64,000 nucleotides of DNA, from contig NC_051100.1 of assembly GCF_901709675.1 (NCBI RefSeq), positions 4,218,001 to 4,282,000 on the forward strand, given 5' to 3'. This DNA comes from Syngnathus acus (taxonomy: Eukaryota; Chordata; Actinopteri; Syngnathiformes; Syngnathidae). The notes under the pieces were generated by a model that saw only the letters and a program-made list of their open reading frames with translations, made no database searches and was not told the DNA's origin. A program made the translations under genes and the position numbers. Below, piece after piece: positions 13,923 through 26,515 of this stretch; within the stretch, counting starts at the first letter, position 1, and each line of letters opens with the position of its first letter.

Positions 13923-14589
13923 TCGGATGTCACACCGATCCGCCCTTTGACCTTTTGCCAGTGTCCAACAAGGCGGGACGTGGTGACAATGACAACCACA
14001 CACAAACACGCGTACAAGCTAGCATGCGGCAAATGCGATTTGAAGGCCACCACGCACGGAAAAAAAAAAAAGAAGCAAGTGTCAGATTGATCGGGTAATG
14101 GGATCACGGAGAAAGATGTCTGACGTTGGCGCTTTCCAACATGGCCGTCGATCATAGCAAACAACTTAGCGGCGCTGTCTCTATTAAAAAAAGGCCTCCC
14201 TCGCCATTATGGTTCCCCCCCACCGCTGCTTTACCTCCATTTCACATTGTTTGTGTTCATTAAGACACGAGCGACCTGCCTTATCCACACATCAGAGGCG
14301 GCTCTCAAGAGTAATTGCGATGCTCTCGCAGAGGATAATGTGGTTTAAACTCACTATGGCCTGTCTATTAGGAGAGACATGATGGCGACCACAAATAATA
14401 AAGAACTATTTATTCCTCTCTCCGTGACGCTAACTAGGTAACATATCAAGGCAGCACCACTAAGGGTCTCTCTTCCTGTCAGACGTGGCACCCTTCATCC
14501 GTTCCCGACGGACCCCCCCAATCCCCCCACCGCTTCATTTCCAACATGAGCTCGGTCATAAATGCACACGTGCCCTCATATATATTTGA

Positions 14590-14870
14590 TAGTTAATATT
14601 TATCTTGGGCAGGGGAAGTGCACTTTACATGTGGTAACATACGATTACCTGCAATTCTTATAGCAAAGAAACAAAATCGATATGGATATATAATTCATGG
14701 CGGAGGGGCTATCAGTTTTTATGGCTCTCTATCCAGCCTCATTAAAGTTTTATCATAATTGACTGCCAGCACGAGTTTTTGAAGGCATGTTTCTCCTTCA
14801 CTTTCTACCTTTAATAATTAAATATTGTTTAATTGGTTGTATTTTGAAGCACCTAGTGGGATGATAGGGA
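14590..14870. promoter_or_regulatory. Candidate conserved non-coding element (enhancer-like)
   Basis: A roughly 280-base AT-rich block free of simple repeats carries many homeodomain-type cores (TTAATATTTATC, TTTAATAATTAAAT, GTTTAATTGG), an E-box (ACATGTGG) and ATCGATATGG. This texture is typical of developmental-gene enhancers inside long introns. Conservation cannot be seen from one sequence. Confidence 0.33.
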
Positions 14871-16767
14871 GGCTGCAGGATTCACAAGCATGAATTATGG
14901 AGTGATATGTTATGCATTAACCTGTCAGTTTGTTCATTTGTTAAGGCGGAAAAATGCGAATCTCCAAATCGAATGCGCGAGGCGCGGCGTGAACGTTGCC
15001 CCCCCCCAGACCCGACCCCTCCTCCCTCCTGTCTCTCACGGCCGTGTTAATGTGGCGACGCGACGGCTGTCACTCAGGCCGACAGCCCCGAATCGACTCA
15101 GCTGATTGGTGGTCAACTTGTTCTCCTGACGGGAGATTGACAGACGGAAAATTGCACTCTCAGATTTCACCCTTCATTCGCCGCAGTTGTTCTTCCACTC
15201 GTCAAGCCCTGCGCCGTGGCCCAGACAGACAGAGGCTTTATCCATTAGCTGCCGGCGTGGCGCTCGCTCGGATGGACGTGCGGGTGGGCGGGTTAGATTG
15301 AGGCGGGATGCGAGGGGAGATGGGGGGGGGGGGGTAGGAAGACAATCCTACATTTGAGCACTCTGAGGGAAAATCAATCATGTCATCATAAGTGAGAAGT
15401 ATGGATGAATTTCATCAGCTGGCTTGTGTCCTGTTCGCGCCGTTGGCTCCCTGACTGGCCGGCCTCCTCCGATTGGCTCCCTCAATGACCCTTAAATCCA
15501 GAAAGGATGGAAGGGGTGGGGGGGGTCGGAAAACACTTTAACAAGAGAAGCCTACTTTCAAGGCTGCACTTCCCCACTTTGCCTGGGAGAACCCTCAAGT
15601 GGTTTCCCTTGACAGAGTGGTAATAGATTTACCATAGGATTGTACGCCAAAGCACCATTTTGTAAGAAAATGTTTCTCAACTCCATTCTGTCCATAGTTG
15701 ATATGATGAAGTGTTACAAAGGGCGAGGAGCACTCCGCCAACCAAAAAGACGTTCCGTAACCCCCCCCTACCCACACTCCGCCCCTCCCGTCATCTCACG
15801 GCGGGGTCAGCGGCCGGCGTGCCGACACGGGGGTGTGAAGCAATCAGAAAGCGGATGAAAAGTGAGGACATGGAAATCACAGGACGAGAGATTGCGCCAC
15901 GTTTACGGCTGAGTGACAAGAGTGAGGCGGAGACGGCGGCCGTAGGAAGTGAGAAGGCGAGCCGAAAAGAGAGCGCCGACGGGCGGGAGGGAGGCTGGGC
16001 GACGGTAATAAATTTAATGGCAAAATCAAATACAAAACAAATTCATTCCTCCGGACTGGACGCCTCGCTCGGCATCCCGCGCTAAGCCTCGGAATAAACT
16101 GTCACTCCTTATCGATCGCATCTGAATTGTTACCGAGATTTCTCAAAAGTAGTCCTGACACGCCCGCCCCCCCCTTGTCTGAGCCAAACCCTGAATTGTA
16201 ATCTAGGGAGAGGAGGAACACGCGGACCGAGCGGCGGATCTTTCTTTTTTTTTCCCCAAGACACTTTGGAGAATTCCAAAATTTCCTGTGATGAATATCG
16301 TCTGGTGGTGTTTTACGCAGCCAGCGAGCGTGAAATGTTGCTACATGATTTGTTTGCCATTTGCGACGGAGATGACATGATGAAAAAATCAATGGGCCTC
16401 ACGTTTGATTTCCCGCCGAGTCGGCTAAATGACTGCTGTCGGCGTACGCCGGCTAGCGCTTGCTTCTATTCTGATGGCGTATTAATTACGAAGATGGGAG
16501 CGGCCGCCGTGGGGCTCGGAGGAGGCGGGAAAGCCGGCCTCGTATCCACTCATCTCTCGGGCTGACAGGCCCCGCTCCAGGAGAAAGGGATTTCTCCGGA
16601 TTGACTGCCATTTTCTCTTCTTTAACAAGGAAATTAGTGTGTAAAGGAGATCTGTCAGGATAAAGTGCAGCTTGACTGCCGCCGCCCTCCTCCCCCTCCC
16701 CTCCCCTCCCTCGGCTTCCTGTTCCCGCCGCGTCCCACAAACCGGCTCTCCCTCCATTTCTCACCCT

Positions 16768-16793
16768 CCATCCATCCATCCATCCATCCGTCC
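16768..16793. repeat. (CCAT)n repeat
   Basis: Five to six CCAT units; antisense frames reading DGWMDGWM here are an artefact of the repeat. Confidence 0.93.
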
Positions 16794-17665
16794 GCCCGCC
16801 TCTCTCCTTCCTTCGCCTTCCACTCGATGGCTCCCTCAGGGGATCTTCCTTGAGCATTAGCAGAACACATCCAATGTCTCAGCTACATGATTTCATGATA
16901 TGATTTGTACGGGGGATTTGCAATAATCCGCAAATAAAGTTGAAAGCGAACGACTCCCAATAAGAGGCGCGACCGAAAAAAACCCTTTTTAAGATTTTCT
17001 TTATCGTCGGCGGCACGGAAAATTGTCACCGCGCCGCGTGGCGGCAATTTAGCGGTGCGTTGCTGTTTTGTTTTTTTTGCCTTTTTATGATCATGATTAA
17101 TTCGCACGCGCAGGAAGTCGGCTGATATACATAATACATCGTTCCCCTCATTTAAATGTTGAGTTCCCGGCTGCTCGCTCGCTCGGCACATGTGATCGAC
17201 ATTCTGCTGCTTTAGCAGGATGTCACGCTTTGACCAGGTGATTAAAAATCACACGAGCGGCGGTGGAACTTTTCCAACGCCGGGAGATGGACAGGCCAAA
17301 CCTGGCGCATTTGAAAAAAAAAAGAAAAAATCAACACATCTCGGGTTAATTTGAAATGCACTCTGCATCTTTGATGGGAGAGGGGCTCACAGGTAAGTGA
17401 GGGAGACAATTAGGGAATATATGTGAGTTGAGGAGCTGCATAATAAAAAAGGAAGCGGGCGTGGGTGAGGGTGAGGGGGGACAAAAGAGAGCGCGAGAGA
17501 GAAAAAAAACGTAAATCACTATTTCCCCCATCTGGCCCCTACTGCGTCGAGAACTGCAGCTGAGGTCCGATTTCAGCCGTCAATCAGAGGCGGCGGCGCG
17601 GCGGGGTGCGCATCCTGGTGAGCGAGCCTACCCTCAAGTCATTAGCGCACACACTGCAAGTGTAC

Positions 17666-17710
17666 GGGAGGGAGGGAGGGAGGGGTGGCCGGTCGGTCGG
17701 TCGGTCGGCC
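17666..17710. repeat. (GGGA)n followed by (GGTC)n
   Basis: About five GGGA units, then GTGGCC and four to five GGTC units. Confidence 0.92.
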
Positions 17711-20217
17711 GGGATCGCTCCGCTCCGCGCCACGGTTTAAATATCCCCAGCCTGTGACAGGATCAGTTTAGCGATCTGTAGGATTGATCTCCTCTTTAAA
17801 GTTTTGCCTGAGGCGACTCTAATTGGGAACGAGGCTGCCTCCGACTCCCCTCACTCCCTTAACTGTCAGTCTTGGCTTTGTTTACTGAGGACATGCCCAA
17901 ACCTATTTACTCAATAATGAGGAGACGTGGTGGGGATGCTGCTGATCACATTCACGCTCCCAGCGGGACTCCGCCATGCCGGGGGAGGGCGGAAACATCA
18001 TTTTAGACTTTTTTTTTTTTTGGGCTGCTGAAAGTTCACTTAGAACGCAGATGAAATTTTCATCTCTCGATTTGTGGGCGAGAGACGGAGATACAGACAG
18101 AGAGAGAGAGCTTGTCAACCTTCAGTGCTTTTAACATTGTTTTTATCTGTCGTGGCGCTCAGTTAGCGTAAATAAATCATTCTACTCTAATGCCCTACAT
18201 ATGTTCTGTTATATTCAAGGCGTGTTATTTATAGAGCGTCAAATCGCAAGAAAGGGTCCACAGGTTCTAGTCCGACTGAACCGGCGGATGGCGGCCATCT
18301 GCCTTGGCAGGTTGTGGGTTAAAAGAGCAAGATGGAGGCTGTTGGCACGGAGAGCGCTCATCAGTTGAGAAAATATTATCAACTACATTCCAAACAATTT
18401 ATTTATCGTACAGTACAGTCTAGCACCGTTATTTAGCCCAGCCCAATAATAGCCAAAATTGGTGTATAATTAAAGCCCATTGGGGAGGAAAGTAATGACA
18501 AAATATCACATTTGTCCCCAAATGCTGCTAGACATTAAACACACCTCCAAAAAATTGGGTGGGGGGGAGGTGGGGTAAACCTTTATTGATTAATCGGCAA
18601 AATGGAGCGCATCTTTTGACTCGGTCTCAACTTCTTTAAGCTTCTTTAATTGAAAATAATTATAATGAATTGAACCTGTCAAATGTTCCTTACTAATTAG
18701 TATAAATAACTATAAAAATGACAATTGTAGAAGCACCTATACGAGAATCAAAAACCCTCTATGTACACGATCGCTTGAGAAGCATTTCCTGTCACTTTAT
18801 GTGAATTCCTCAGATTGTCCCTCTCATTTAGCTTGTTTTCATTTGCGCCCAGCGACAAAGCCTTTGGTGTGGATGGCGTCGCTAAGGAGTCCATTGATGC
18901 CTACTGGGATTATGGATGATGAAGTGGAGAAGCTGGGGCTATCACGGGGACACAACGCTGCTCTTAATAGAAAAGCATTTAGGAAAAGGCGATGGGGAGG
19001 GTAGGGGGGGGGTCTTTCTGACACTCCACTGATAAGAGGCAGCTCTTCAGAGGTGGTTGTGTGTACAATGAAACACGCTGATGGGGATACAATGACACAC
19101 ATGTTGCATGTGACAGGTGGTGATTTAGATGTGGGCTAAAAAAGGCGGAGGAATCATAACACACATACGCACACACCAAAACGGACGGCGGGAAGTGAGA
19201 GTTTCACGACGCCTCCGTGTAGTATTTCCTCACTATGGTTATTTCCCACTACTTATGTGTTTGATTTGAGGCAAAACGCATTGTCATTACTCATATCCGG
19301 GCCCTGACAGGCTGCGGAGGGACGGGAGGAGGAGGAGGGGGGGGGGCGAGTGGAGTTAGCGCACAAGTGGCACGGGAGTGGAGGCGAGATATGCAGAGTG
19401 GGAGAGCTGTCAGTTTGAGGAATGAGGCTGATAAGAGGAAGGGACTCAGCAGATGGGCACAAGAAACGGCAGCACACTTCTCAATTAAACATGTAAATAC
19501 CACAACCAGGCGGCGGCGGCGATGAGAAAACGTTAAACAAACACGGCGGCGTGCTGTGATTAGCGGCTCAAAAACGCAACCACCTTTTTTTGTGTGATGC
19601 TTTTCAACTCCAATGAAGCGCTTTAATCCTGCTCAACTCTTGCTTTCTTGCGGCTTTGCGGCATCATCATGCCCGGCGGCCAAATGTAGTCACGCTGGGC
19701 ATGATTCTTTAAGACTTTTTCTGACTGTGACCCAAATTTCATATTTGGCTGAGACCTCAAAAAGTATCCAATGACAAATTAAAATGTATACCACAGTTTA
19801 TAGGAGCATAAACCATGTGCGGCAGCTAACAAAACTTAGCTTTCAACAATCATGCCCAAAAATATACATAATTGTAAAATTAACCTATCGTCACTTTCCG
19901 TAGACATAAAACGCAGGATGAAAGAATTTGACATTCAACAAAACAACGCTGTGCTAAAATATTTCCTGTTTAAATTTTTCTTTCAAATTTACACCGCGTA
20001 AAGTACACCTCCATCTAGAGGTCAAGGATGGAATTACACTCAAAATAGATTTATTTGTTATATAACTGTAGAAGTTGTAGTTGTTTGAGTATCTCAAGTA
20101 CTGTTACCAACCCATCAAATTTGAATCCCAATATCCTATGACCCCAAAAAAATAAGCCCTATGAATTTCAGCTGAGAAACTGCCAAATGATAATAAAACC
20201 CAATTTGCTCCAAAATT

Positions 20218-20332
20218 TACGAATGGCTACGCAGGACAGACTAATCAGCCCATCTCCTTTTAATTGCCCTTTTTAATCACGTTCCTCCATTAATATTTCA
20301 TCTATTAATTGTCACTTTGGCACAGGCGTCCT
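20218..20332. promoter_or_regulatory. Candidate conserved non-coding element
   Basis: A dense cluster of homeodomain-like motifs: TTTTAATTGCC, TTTTTAATCACG, CCATTAATATTTC and CTATTAATTGTCAC within 115 bases, with GC-richer sequence downstream. The call rests on motif texture only. Confidence 0.33.
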
Positions 20333-21284
20333 CCTTGAGCGCGAACGGCGGGCGGTATCTTAAACACCTCTGTAGGCAGCGTGGCTGACATTAATAACAA
20401 TGAGATTGGCATAAACACCGGCGCATTCTCAGGCAACATTCACAGTTTGACATTCAGGCCAGATGCTATCGCAGCGCCTCGGCGTACGGCGGAGGCGGCG
20501 GCGGCGGAGACAGACATCTGTCACTTGTTACCTTTGAAGTGAATGAGAGGAGCCGCGGCCAAAGTACACGCCGGACAAAAGGCCATTCTGAGCGCGGACC
20601 CTCGGTGTTTACAAACGGAAGAGGGAGAGTGACAGGGGAAACTCAAGATGAATGGATCACCGCTGTTGATCTCGCCTCCTCATTCCGTGTGCTAAATTAT
20701 TCCGTGGCTGCTAACCCGGTGGGTGGGTGGGGTGCTACGCGAGTGGGGGGTACAGGAAGTTGAGAGAGGCAGACAGAATGCCTGAAGGACTCCGGAGGAG
20801 CAGAGAGCTGCAGCCTGCATGGGAAAATCAAACTCCCCGACAACTGACTGAACACTTCTCTAACCGGAGGTAGCAAACACTGCACACGCAGAACCCGCCG
20901 AGTAGATGATGCTACATTAGGGCAATATTTGCAATCGGGGGGAAACAGCCAGGCCAAGCGCGGACAGTTTCGGAGGAGTTAACGATGAGTTGAACATCCC
21001 GGCACACGGCGGCAATGCTTGCATACCATGCAAATCGGCTTGCCGTGTGCTGTGTAAGGTAGCATTTTTTTTCGGGAATGTAAGTGGGAAAAAAAAAAAA
21101 CGGTTTGCTATTTTTTTGTTCTGGCACAGCCCAATTTTTCAATTTCTGTTGAAACAAGCTCATGTCCTACAATCCAGTTGATCTGAAACAATTTTCCCCA
21201 GTTCCGAATTTGATTCTATTTCTAAAAGTGTATCGTTCTAGCAAATATTTCCTGTGGCAGACTTTGGTGCAATCCGACTTTTGG

Positions 21285-21432
21285 TGGAAATTTTCTATTT
21301 CAATACTTCCGCCGCCATTGGAACAATGGCCGTGTATTAATTCATCTCTTGTCAAGCCTCCTCAGACCTGCTTCTATTTCAGTCGCACGTCAAGTGAGAG
21401 CAGCTATATCTGGCTGGCAATTAAGCCGGTCC
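21285..21432. promoter_or_regulatory. Candidate enhancer with inverted SOX-type motif pair
   Basis: GCCATTG (21314-21320) and CAATGGC (21324-21330) form perfect inverted arms separated by three bases. ATTG/CAAT is the core bound by SOX factors, and paired inverted sites are typical for SOX dimers. ATTAATTCATC follows, and TGGCAATTAAGCCGG closes the block. The regulatory role is inference. Confidence 0.38.
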
Positions 21433-22649
21433 TGCCTCCCCTTGATGCTTGATTAGTCCGATTGATGGAGGAGGCCATATGTGGCGGTGTCAAAACTTGG
21501 CAGACGAGCGCCATCCTCTCAAATGAGAGGCAGGCAATAAAGAGGCAGGCTGCCCAGAGTGGGTGCACGTATGCGGCACCCTCCCCCCTGGTGTTTCCTC
21601 CAGAGGGGTTGGCGGTGAGAGGGGGGCGGGGTCTCGCACCACTCCAGCCAAGTTGTGGTCAGGCCACGCAGAGCAGAGGTGGTGTCACGAGCTCTGGGCT
21701 CGCTGTTTGTGTCTCCTCGGGGGTGGTTGAAGGGTGGGTGGCGCACGGGGCGGTTGGAGCAAGGGGGGGGGGTGTTCCAAAGATATGGCCCCCTTCCCAA
21801 TCTCGCTCGGAGACAACAAAAAGGGAATGCTTGAGAAGGGGAAGCAGCGGGAGGAGAGCACAAAGACAAAGGCGCGGGCAAGGTCAGTGTAGCTAATGGG
21901 CCTGAGCTGCGGGCTGCCTGGGGCTAGGCACACTTCTGTTCTCGCTCGCACGCCGGGCCTTCAAAGCGCCTTCAGTCCGGCCCCGCTCTCCTCCTCTTCC
22001 TCCCCGCTCCTCCACTCCTCTCCCGCTCTTTCTTCTTTGCCCCGCTTCCATTTGTGACACTTCCCCTCTTCAAAAAGGCGCCGCCGCGCAGGTGCCTTTA
22101 AAGACACCCCCACCACCACCACCACCAAATGCCTCACACGCGTACTGTATCAACAATTAATAGCGTGGAGGAATCGTCGTACAACCAAAGAATAAATAAA
22201 CGGCCAGAGGGATTGATCAGGTTGGCCCGCCGTCAAGGCGGGCGCCCGCCCGAAGGCGCGGCTTTGGAGGGACGCCGTGCTCAGGTTGGCCGGCGTAGCT
22301 TGGCTCCACTCGAGAGCTCCTTTAATGTGCAGCGGAGTAGAATAAGTGAGTGGCCGCGGGCACCAGCTGAGCTCGCCGGCATCTTCGCCGCTGCCACCTG
22401 ACACCGGGCACCGGCTCCTCTTGGCAAACGTGGCACGGCACACATGTCCCCTCATTTGGATGGAGATTCAGACGCAACACACAAAAGCGGCGCCCGAAGC
22501 TCGCCCCCTGTTCCCGCCGCTACTTTCTGACGGCGTCATAATAATCTGCGTATCTTCTTGATCATGCCCCCGTGTTCCTTTTTTATTTTTAAATCCCCCC
22601 TTCGACTTCTTCCTCATCTTCTCCGAGACGAGTTTGAAATTGCCTGCGT

Positions 22650-22782
22650 CAGGACTTTGCTAATTAAAGTCATACTTTCAAAAATGCCATAATAACTGTT
22701 AATTAGCTTGATGCTATTTTCAGCATAATTTGCTAATTAGTGGAAAACCTGTACAGCGTTTCTCTCTAATTACAGTATGGCT
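22650..22782. promoter_or_regulatory. Candidate conserved non-coding element
   Basis: Repeated TAATTA-type cores in about 130 bases: GCTAATTAAAG, GTTAATTAGC, TGCTAATTAGTGG and CTCTAATTACAG, with ATGCTATTTTCAGCAT between them. It contrasts with GC-rich neighbours on both sides. Texture evidence only. Confidence 0.4.
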
Positions 22783-23447
22783 CCGCACGGCGCATCTGTG
22801 CCTTGACTCCAAATGATACCATTACAAAGTCCCGTATTACGCGTTCTCTCAAAACAGTTAATTGCCGGCGCGGATAGTGAGATACTTCAGTCAGCTGATT
22901 TTTTATGGTAATAAATGGACAGACACAAGCTTCCTCCTCCTCCTCCTCCGCTTCATGTTTATGAAATGCAAGGAAGGAAAACAAGCTCCTTATGAGATGC
23001 GCGCCCGACATCATCTCGTCTTTCTGTGATGATTTCAGCGCAAGACTTGCTTTTTTCTCTTCTCCTTTTTTTTAATGAACTTTGATTTATTTAGCGTTGC
23101 AACCTGGCCAGGAAGGAAGCCGTAAGATTGCAATTAAAGCGAGCGAGGCGAGCGCGGCCCGTGTAAATACAAGCGGCAACATAATGCGGCGGCCGCGCGG
23201 CAGCTTATTACCGCCAATGTAAATATGTTGTTGTCCCGGCGAATTACGGACATGACCACAGGATGACCCCCCCCCCCACCCGGCTGGTGTGTGTTGCAAC
23301 GTGCATTATGACTCATTACGTGCGGCGAGGAGCGTGATTGGCACGACCCCGTGACCTCCTGCACGTCAGCCGTGCCCACCCCTCCTACCCGCCCTCCCCT
23401 CGCCCCGGCTCTTGACAGCCACCAGTCTGACAGCGACTAGCGCGGGC

Positions 23448-23602
23448 GCCGGCTAATTAATGCGCCACTTCAGAGGCCCTTTCATTTATGGCTTCTGAAA
23501 GGCATTATTAAATTAATTAAACCACCAAGAGTTAGTCATTATGAAATCAGGAGGTTTACATGGATGACAGCGTTTATGAATTAAACATCCCCAAAGTTCC
23601 TC
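23448..23602. promoter_or_regulatory. Candidate conserved non-coding element
   Basis: The block contains GGCTAATTAATGCGCC, ATTATTAAATTAATTAAACC and TATGAATTAAAC, and lies between GC-rich DNA and a C-run (23652-23668). The density of ATTA cores is the basis for the call. Confidence 0.38.
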
Positions 23603-23651
23603 GCAGGAGATACCCTGAGCTTCGAGCGGGTACCTAGCGCGACAGATGTTG

Positions 23652-23668
23652 CCCCCCCCCCCCCCCCC
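23652..23668. repeat. C-run of 17
   Basis: Uninterrupted C homopolymer, G-quadruplex-capable on the minus strand. Confidence 0.95.
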
Positions 23669-24093
23669 TGTCTCCCTCCTCAAGCTAACCTGTATTGCAA
23701 GCGATTTAGGTCTCATTTGGGGCTTTGAAAAGTGAAAGCGGCGGAGAAAGAGGTTGAGGATAGCTAATGAGCAGAGAAAGAGAGGGGAAAAGGAGGTCAG
23801 CGGCTCTGTTCATGTGTAGACGGTACAGATGGTTATGTTTTATACCCAACAACAATGGCGCGCATCAATTTGTTGTTTGGTAATAGATCGCTACTCTCAG
23901 ATGAATTTGGCGGCTGGGACGGACCGTCTGTGTCAGGGGGGGGATTCCCGTCGAAGGAGTCTACATTTATAGCCTGCAAACATTTATAAAGCTGTTTTTA
24001 AACTCGTGTGATGTGAAGACTACAAATGCCGCGTGAGAGGGAGCCCGTAAACTTGGGCTAGGGGGGCTCCACCACGGACGAGACGATCACGAT

Positions 24094-24120
24094 CTCCCTC
24101 CCTCCCTCCCTCCCTCCCTC
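24094..24120. repeat. (CTCC)n repeat
   Basis: About six to seven CTCC units. Confidence 0.93.
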
Positions 24121-24224
24121 GGCTCAGGAAGTTTGCCAGCTTGCCGTCTTTGTTTACAAAGCTGAGGGAAAATGTCAAAATGGCTGCGAAAAATACCCTT
24201 CCAATATCTCCTTTTTCATTCTCT

Positions 24225-24450
24225 TACCTAACAGTTTACTGAACTTGATAAGTGTCCTATCAACATGCTAATCAAATTACTTCGGAACCAAAATTGACAG
24301 TTTTCATTAATTATACAAGATTATTCTAATTGCGATTCAAATTTATTCACTCCGAACAGAAGGTATTCAGTAATATTTTACAAAATTTGCATATTAAATG
24401 GAGGGAGTTGTGCATTATGCATGGTAATGTATGCACACTTTCTTATTTTT
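24225..24450. promoter_or_regulatory. Candidate conserved non-coding element
   Basis: AT-rich sequence with TTTTCATTAATTATACAAG, an octamer-like ATTTGCATATTAAAT, and TTATGCATGGTAATGTATGC. ATTTGCAT is the reverse complement of the POU octamer ATGCAAAT. Texture evidence only. Confidence 0.33.
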
Positions 24451-24539
24451 AACTTAGCCGCCATATGTGGTGCCGTCGCCGGAGCAGGTGAAAAGTCTAA
24501 GTGTGTTTAATTTGCTTGACAAACATGCGGCTGGAGCTT

Positions 24540-24785
24540 GTCAGGGGGAGTATTGTGAATGCCAATCTTTATTCCCTCTTTATTGATTACCCCCAAACTG
24601 GAAACATCTGGAGGTAAATGGCACGGCGCGAGACGCACCGAATCGCGGGATTAGTACCTTCAATGGCTGAATCACTATCAATTACTTCAATGGCATAATT
24701 CAAGTGCGCCGCGCACAAAGCTACAGTACCTCGCCTTGAGCCGGGATTAATATTGCAATTTAACGTAACAATGGAAGCATGGGAA
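24540..24785. promoter_or_regulatory. Candidate conserved non-coding element
   Basis: Contains TTTATTGATTACC, AATCACTATCAATTACTTC, GGCATAATTC and GATTAATATTGCAATTTAAC. Low-complexity DNA is absent. Texture evidence only. Confidence 0.32.
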
Positions 24786-25103
24786 CGAGGTGGATGGCGT
24801 CCAACTTTTTTTTCTCTCCCTCTCCTCCCCCTTCATTGACGTCGGCGAGCTAATGCCGTTATCTCAATTGGAGTGTTTTTAATTCTTAATTTGAGCTTTT
24901 GTTTGTCAAATGAAAAGACCGCGGCGCATTAGCGGCCGCACGCTTTAAAAAGGTAATGCATTCTGTGAGTAAAACAACCTTATTTATTCACTCAGACGCA
25001 AAACCCCCAATTTGCTCTTTGTTTTTATTTCCTAGAGCGGGCAGTCAAGTGCAAACAGCTTACTGGGAAGCTGTTTACTACTGTATATGACAACGAGCGT
25101 GGC

Positions 25104-25123
25104 GGGGGGGGGGGGGGGGGGGG
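25104..25123. repeat. G-run of 20
   Basis: Uninterrupted G homopolymer; a second G-rich stretch (ggatggggggggggc) follows at about 25211. Confidence 0.95.
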
Positions 25124-25737
25124 TAAGGGGGCGGAGCCTCCTCCAGCTCCACAGGCAAGGTCTTGTGTTGTAATGTGAGCGTAATAATTATCAAACAGCA
25201 TCGGGGTGTTGGATGGGGGGGGGGCTTTAACAGGGGGAGAGCATGTTTGATATGTAGAATGAGCCCACAGTGCATCCAGAAAGGGTGACTAAATCGCACG
25301 GTTCACGGATCACATTAGTATGGCTCTGCATCCCGCCTCACGCTATAGGTGATTTCCATTTAGACACACATTTCCACACCAAGATAAATATGACTTGAAT
25401 CCTAATTTCCCTGAAGTAAATATAATACAAATACAACATAATACAGTGTCAGGCCGGGCAGGCTAATAGATTACTAGCGTGTTTTCCATTTGTATGGTAA
25501 GTGGTGAACCTGGGCGCTGGTCCGGGCGGCTAACAAATTGAATGTTTAATCCATCGGCGTGTAGATTGAGGGTATCAGAAAGATCGTAATCGGCCGCGGT
25601 CTCCTGTGACCGCCGGCGTATTAGATGTTTTGACTTTTAAGGGGCCAGGAGAATGTTGCGGGATTAGTCAGAGGTGCAAAGTGGACGATAAACGCCATAT
25701 TGTTGTCTCAAAAAATGCTTCGGGCGCTCCTCGGCTC

Positions 25738-25830
25738 TCAGGCAGACTATAAGGCGCATGTAAAATCGTTTTATTTCTCAAAAATCGATGTGCCGTAAAG
25801 TCGGAATAATATGGTAGCCAATAGAATGAT
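25738..25830. mobile_element. MITE fragment, same family as 58494-58738
   Basis: GCAGACTATAAGGCGCATGT, a run of TTTTATTTCTCAAAAATCGA, and GTGCCGTAAAGTCGGAATAA resemble the internal part of a repeat whose ends read CGTATTTTTCGGACTATAAG and whose body has GCGCCTTATAATCC and CTCAAAAATCGA. Ends are missing, so this is a degraded copy. Confidence 0.6.
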
Positions 25831-26234
25831 GAATTTGTAATTAATTTAATTTGGTAAATCATTTGTTCCATATTTTAGTCGTGTAGATATTTCTGTCGAG
25901 GGTGCTTCATTTAGGAAACCAAAGCAACCGATAAAAGAAATTGTTTTCCACTTGTACCAAATGTCCGTGGTTTATGACGTTTGCAAATTCCGAATTAGTT
26001 TGCAGAAAAACACAGATACTGTTACACTACTCTGTTTACATTATACAATTAAGTATCGAAAGGTGGGCCAACACAAGTTCATACTGATTAAATCCAAATT
26101 TGTTCCATATTGGCGACGGAGGCAAACGTCAAATATTGCTGTAAATTCCGTTGAAAGAACTCGACTTTATTTTTCACTCTCCAACTCGGGATTGTTGAGC
26201 CTTGGAGGACGTCGGCAGTCTCCACTCCATCTGT

Positions 26235-26515
26235 AAATGTTGCCATTGTGGAAACACTTCATAATATTCTCCAGGCACATATTTGTATCTCTTAAAGCAA
26301 CGTACTTATTGAGGCCTTTTGGAGAGGCAACATTAGCGCCAGCTGCACGGCACCTCGTAGAAAGTGTGACAAATTGCTAGCTCCATATAGCTTAATCTGT
26401 TTACTGCCATGCTTGTGTGTGTGTGCGGAGTTATTACAAACTAATTAAAGAAATCTCTTTGATATAATTAGTCAGATTTCAGGAAGCTCATTAGTAGTAA
26501 TTTGCATGAAAAATA
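26235..26515. promoter_or_regulatory. Candidate conserved non-coding element
   Basis: A non-repetitive block of about 280 bases with CTCATTAGTAGTAATTTGCATG, a GATATAATTAGTCAG core, ACTAATTAAAG, and GCTAGCTCCATATAGC (near-palindrome). A short GT stretch (26413-26425) interrupts it. One of the better enhancer candidates by texture. Confidence 0.4.

Noticed and set aside
16486-16870. Antisense frames with DGWMDGWM repeats
   Set aside because: Produced by the CCAT tetranucleotide repeat and C/T-rich DNA.
26360-26385. GTGTGACAAATTGC as a possible part of the EBF zinc-knuckle exon
   Set aside because: Only the TGTGACAA word fits; neighbouring codons do not give CCDKKSCGNRNE in any frame.
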